From positions 1-9,047 of the forward strand of contig CBDUBH010000114.1 of NCBI GenBank assembly GCA_965365345.1: a stretch of 9,047 nt of DNA, read 5' to 3'. The position numbers and the translations under genes are program-made. Below, in pieces: positions 5,655 to 9,047 of this stretch. The notes beneath the pieces are model-generated. The model worked only from the letters and a program-made list of their open reading frames with translations. It ran no database searches and was not told the DNA's origin. The stretch's first letter is position 1. Each line of letters opens with the position of its first letter. The DNA comes from CBDUBH01 sp965365345. GTDB lineage: Bacteria; Bacteroidota; Ignavibacteria; Ignavibacteriales; SURF-24.

Positions 5655-6560
5655 CTATCTTAAAATTTCAAAGTAAACAGTATCAGTTACGGCGGAAGCA
5701 AAAACTCCGATTCCATCTCCTTGAATATTCATTTGCGGCTCGTGAAAATTGCCGTCCATTTCCTGTACTTGTCTGTGTGTTAAAAGAAAATCTTTATAAT
5801 TTTTATCCGTTGCGTAAATTATGGCTCTATAATTTCCGTAAAACCAAATATTGAACCATTCAACCGGTGTGCTCAATTTTTCAGCATTAACATTTACATT
5901 TTGCAACCATGAAAATTGTTTTCTGTAACGGTCAAGTTCTTCTTTGTAATCATCTTTATGATTTCCATCGGTGAAAATATTATCAACAATAAAATCATTT
6001 TCGGTATCGTTAAGCGGAATTATTGAAACCGCGTAAAACTCGCACTGCGGCGAAGTAGTAAAATCTATGCGAAGATATTTTACATTCCCGTTTTCATCTT
6101 TATCATAATAATTCATGCTTCCCAAAAATTCCTGCTCTGCTTTCAATCCTTTGAACGGAACCTTTGTTACAGAACTTGCCTGCAAATTTTTTCCTACAAT
6201 GTTTGCCGAAACATCAAGCTTGTAACTTTCACCTTCTTTAATTTGAAAATTATTATCGGAATCTTCAAAGGAAAATTTTTGCGGATCATAATCTAAAACA
6301 TCAGAATTTCCGGTTGAAATTTCAGTTAAGGTTACAATAGCATTTGAAAGAATCAAAGTGCTTATATCCATGTTCAAACTTAGCGGAAGATTTCTAGTAA
6401 TTTTTATATTTTCAACTTTTTTATCGGGATAAATAAACCCTTCAATAACAATTTTTTCTACATATAAACTTTCGCTGTTAAATTCAACAACTCCTTCGCC
6501 GCACCCGTAAATAAAAAGCGAAACTGAAATTATGAACATTACAAAAATTATATTTTTCAT
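5655..6560 (-). CDS. DUF4249-like outer-membrane-associated lipoprotein, receptor partner
   Basis: This 301-residue lipoprotein has the signal MKNIIFVMFIISVSLFIYGC, where the lipobox IYGC makes Cys20 the lipidated residue. The mature part begins with a polar linker. It then shows VEKIVIEGFIYPDKKVENIK (34-53), the opening beta-strand pattern of DUF4249 proteins (a conserved V-E-G followed by ligand-bound T/K-R segments). A beta-rich middle follows, then IWFYGNYRAIIYATDKNYKDF (238-258) and the typical ending GDGIGVFASAVTDTV (281-295). DUF4249 function is not established. Members are usually encoded next to TonB-dependent receptors and may act as substrate-binding or lid partners in the way SusD serves SusC; that role is inference. 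The Shine-Dalgarno GGAGA (6573-6569) sits just after the receptor's stop codon with an eight-base spacer to ATG, consistent with one transcript and coupled translation. Confidence 0.85.
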   Translation of the reverse strand: MKNIIFVMFIISVSLFIYGCGEGVVEFNSESLYVEKIVIEGFIYPDKKVENIKITRNLPLSLNMDISTLILSNAIVTLTEISTGNSDVLDYDPQKFSFEDSDNNFQIKEGESYKLDVSANIVGKNLQASSVTKVPFKGLKAEQEFLGSMNYYDKDENGNVKYLRIDFTTSPQCEFYAVSIIPLNDTENDFIVDNIFTDGNHKDDYKEELDRYRKQFSWLQNVNVNAEKLSTPVEWFNIWFYGNYRAIIYATDKNYKDFLLTHRQVQEMDGNFHEPQMNIQGDGIGVFASAVTDTVYFEILR

Positions 6561-6574
6561 TTTAAATTTCTCCG

Positions 6575-8911
6575 TTAAAACTTTATGTTAATTCCAAGAC
6601 TCGGCAAAACCGGAAGCATATTAACTGTTTCTAATTCCTGTACAACTTCTCCGTTTTTAATTTGATTTTCATAATTAATGAACCAAACATTTTTTCTGTC
6701 GCCAACATTAAATACTTGTAAATAGGGTGCGATCGTGGTTTTACCCCATTTCATTTCGTAAGTTAAACTTACATCCATTCTAACATAAGCAGGAAGTCTT
6801 AATGAATTTAATTCTGCCGGATAAAGCGCAACACCAAATTCATTTGCAGACCAATCAGGCATTGAATTTATTACATAAATTGAGCCGGGCAAAGTTATCG
6901 GCTGTCCGGTTGAATAAAGAAAATTCATTGTGAAAAGCCATTTTGAATTTGACTGATCATTTCTGTTTTTCAGATCTTTCCAAAGTTGCGTAATATCAAT
7001 ATTAGTAACAGTATTTATTGTTGAAGTTCTGTCATGTCTTGGAATAAAACTTTTTCCCTGATTCAATCCATCAATAGTATTTTCAGTTCTTGCATAAGAA
7101 TAACCGATCCATCCGTTAATTGCTCCGTAATCTTTTCTTAAAAGAACTTCAATCCCGTATGAATTTCCATCACCGCGATTGAATAATCCGCGAGTATCAG
7201 TAAATACAGGGTCATTATTTTCATTATATTTATTTGCTTGAATTTCAGTTAGCATATTTTGATTGAACGAATAAACATCTTTGTATTTTTTATAGTAACC
7301 TTCAATTTCAAATTCGTAAATTTGCCACAACTCTTTTTGAAATCCCAAAATAAAATGTTGCGCCGAAGATCCTTTCGTAAATTCATCTGCGGTAGTCCAA
7401 ATGCTCGCAAAAAACAATCTCGGAATTCTATTTAAATATTGATGAAAAATTCCTGTTGATGCCTTTAATATTGATGTTTCCGTTAATCTGTATTTTATTG
7501 AAAATCTCGGATCAAGATTTTGATAATCTTTTTCCGAATTGAAATAATCGTAACGCAATCCGGTTTCAATATCAAATCTTTCTGTCGGCTTCCAGTTTGA
7601 AGTTATATAACCTGTGTAATGATTTCTATATTTATTTGCGTCAACAAGTCCGCCGGTAAATTCTTCGCGTAATAATCCGTGAAGAAATTTTTCTTCAAAT
7701 CCGAATTTCAGGTTGAAATTTTTTGAAATGTAATATTCCAAATTTCCTTTAAGCGTAACATCTTCAATAATATTTTTTTCATAAAATGCACTTTCAAAAT
7801 CAAATACGGAACTGAATCTGCTTCCGGTGATCCAGAAACTTGCAAATAAATTCGGTGAGAAAATTCTTTTCCAGTTTACACTTCCGGTCATATTTCCCCA
7901 ATCATATTTAAAGCCCAATGAATTTGCATCATCTTTATTGAAGATATAATCTAATCTATCTTGCCCGCCGTAAAAACTTATAACAAGTTTATTTTTTTCA
8001 TTTAGATCCAAAAATGCTTTTAAATTTCCATCGTAAAAATAATAATCCGGAATTTCATCAATCACTTTTGCGTAAGTTTGATCGATATAAGTTCTTCTGA
8101 ATGATCCTGAAATTGATCCGAAATTTCCCAGCGGCGCCTGCAAAGTTGTTGCGCCCGAAATTAAACTTATCGAAACATCACCTTGAATTCTGTTTCTGTT
8201 TCCGTCAAGATTTGTAATATCTAACACTGATGAAAGCCTTCCGCCGTATTGCGCGCTGAATCCTCCTTTGGAAAGTTCAACTTTTTTTATTGCGTTAGTA
8301 TTAAAAGTTGAAAAAAGACCAAACGCGTGTTCTGGATTGTAAACATCGGTTCCATCTATCATATAAAGATTTTGATCGGGAGTTCCGCCACGAACATAAA
8401 GCGCGGAAGAAAAATCGGAAAGCGGTTGAACGCCCGGTAAAGTTTGCAGTGAGCGTAAAAGATCAGCTTCAATTACGCGGGGAACATTATTTATTTGCTG
8501 TGCACTTAATTCAACTTTTGAAATTGGTTTTGAGAATAGTTTATCAACCGTTCTTGCTGAATCTCCCGTAACAACAACTTCTTTTCCTTCAATTAAATCT
8601 TCTTTCAGATAAAATTTCAAAATGCTGTTTTTTCCTTTTCCAACAGTAATTTGTTTTTCTTGCGATCTATAACCGATATAACTTGCGGTGATCGTATAAT
8701 TTCCATCAGTAACATTCGGGATTGCAAAATATCCGCTTAAATTTGTGCCTGCACCCAGATTTGTACCTTTCAAATATACATTTGCACCAATCAGCGCTTC
8801 ACCGTTTGATTCATCGTAAACAAATCCGTTTACTGTTCCGCTCATATTGTTCTGCGCAAACACTGGGAAATTTATCAGCAGCAAAATAAGCGCAGCCAAA
8901 TAAGATTTCAT
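6575..8911 (-). CDS. TonB-dependent outer-membrane receptor with CarboxypepD_reg-like domain
   Basis: This is a 778-residue outer-membrane transporter. Signal peptide 1-19 is cleaved after PVFA. A CarboxypepD_reg-like beta-sandwich follows at about 25-103, with VNGFVYDESNGEALIGANV (27-45), SGYFAIPNVTDGNYTI (59-74) and SYIGYRSQ (77-84). The segment EVVVTGD (111-117) leads into the plug domain (about 125-235), which carries LLRSLQTLPGV (151-161), YVRGGTPDQNLYMIDG (172-187) and GGFSAQYGGRLSSVLDI (216-232). The rest is a beta-barrel of about 22 strands ending in terminal phenylalanine, the usual barrel-assembly signal. It is much shorter than SusC proteins (about 1,000 residues) and has no SusD next to it, so it is not a classical glycan-uptake pair. 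The cargo is unknown. GGAG (8921-8918) lies six bases before the ATG. A DUF4249-like lipoprotein gene follows 14 bp later in the same operon. TonB/ExbB/ExbD are not in the window. Confidence 0.93.
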   Translation of the reverse strand: MKSYLAALILLLINFPVFAQNNMSGTVNGFVYDESNGEALIGANVYLKGTNLGAGTNLSGYFAIPNVTDGNYTITASYIGYRSQEKQITVGKGKNSILKFYLKEDLIEGKEVVVTGDSARTVDKLFSKPISKVELSAQQINNVPRVIEADLLRSLQTLPGVQPLSDFSSALYVRGGTPDQNLYMIDGTDVYNPEHAFGLFSTFNTNAIKKVELSKGGFSAQYGGRLSSVLDITNLDGNRNRIQGDVSISLISGATTLQAPLGNFGSISGSFRRTYIDQTYAKVIDEIPDYYFYDGNLKAFLDLNEKNKLVISFYGGQDRLDYIFNKDDANSLGFKYDWGNMTGSVNWKRIFSPNLFASFWITGSRFSSVFDFESAFYEKNIIEDVTLKGNLEYYISKNFNLKFGFEEKFLHGLLREEFTGGLVDANKYRNHYTGYITSNWKPTERFDIETGLRYDYFNSEKDYQNLDPRFSIKYRLTETSILKASTGIFHQYLNRIPRLFFASIWTTADEFTKGSSAQHFILGFQKELWQIYEFEIEGYYKKYKDVYSFNQNMLTEIQANKYNENNDPVFTDTRGLFNRGDGNSYGIEVLLRKDYGAINGWIGYSYARTENTIDGLNQGKSFIPRHDRTSTINTVTNIDITQLWKDLKNRNDQSNSKWLFTMNFLYSTGQPITLPGSIYVINSMPDWSANEFGVALYPAELNSLRLPAYVRMDVSLTYEMKWGKTTIAPYLQVFNVGDRKNVWFINYENQIKNGEVVQELETVNMLPVLPSLGINIKF

Positions 8912-9047
8912 TTAATTCTCCATTTATTTTTTTATTTTATTATTTTCAAAAGGAACTTTTTTGAAGTTGAGACGATCTAAATAGCAAATTGTTTTAATTT
9001 TGTTTTTGTAAATGTAAATAACAATGCAAAAGCGTAAAACTATTTTT
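8912..9047 (-). promoter_or_regulatory. 5' leader of the receptor operon, with Shine-Dalgarno sequence
   Basis: This 136-bp stretch holds no gene. GGAG (8921-8918) is the ribosome binding site for the receptor. TTCAAAA (8945-8951) and TTTTGAA (8959-8965) form a 7-bp inverted repeat around GGAACTT, a weak A/T hairpin within the probable leader RNA. I find no convincing -35/-10 pair and no TAnnTTTG-type Bacteroidota promoter. The promoter should lie here or just beyond the window edge. Confidence 0.35.

Noticed and set aside
8308..8571. 87-codon plus-strand frame inside the receptor gene
   Set aside because: It runs antisense to the conserved plug domain, the product is rich in K, R and H with no domain, and no ribosome site precedes it.
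6575..8911. Reading the receptor as a SusC-type glycan importer
   Set aside because: It is about 250 residues too short, lacks a SusD neighbour, and is followed by a DUF4249-like lipoprotein.

Overview
The window is AT-rich and codes densely on both strands. It looks like a member of the Bacteroidota/Chlorobiota group. The best single clue is an outer-membrane TonB-dependent receptor with a CarboxypepD_reg-like N-terminal domain, followed 14 bp later by a DUF4249-type lipoprotein, a pairing typical of that group. Three minus-strand genes have clear Shine-Dalgarno sequences, which are rare in classical Bacteroidia. Together with the AT-richness this fits an Ignavibacteria-like lineage, but that placement is inference, not proof.

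Left part (1-2045): the window opens inside a polytopic membrane protein of unknown function (2-856, 5' end outside the window). Next comes a YjbQ/UPF0047 protein (1037-1468, +), convergent with a small MTH1187-type thiamine-binding protein (1737-2045, -). The spacers around these genes are built from short tandem 8-bp repeats and TTCCGG palindromes.

Centre (2125-4364, +): a BadF/BadG/BcrA/BcrD-type amino-sugar kinase and an AmpG-like MFS permease lie 32 bp apart, probably as one operon. Together they suggest import and phosphorylation of cell-wall amino sugars (peptidoglycan salvage or recycling). No etherase (MurQ) or deacetylase (NagA) lies in the window. A roughly 200-bp convergent spacer follows, with a TTCCGG hairpin and a 78-bp imperfect palindromic element.

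Right part (4569-8911, -): an unrecognised membrane protein of about 11 segments (4569-5561) lies downstream of the receptor-lipoprotein operon (8911 to 5655). It is separated from that operon by a convincing intrinsic terminator at 5606-5641. The last 136 bp (8912-9047) is the operon's 5' leader, with a Shine-Dalgarno sequence but no promoter I can defend.

No rRNA, tRNA, CRISPR array, transposase or phage gene is visible. The gene content is ordinary. The most distinctive structure is in the spacers: phased octamer arrays that abut start or stop codons, and REP-like palindromes whose orientation follows the gene upstream.
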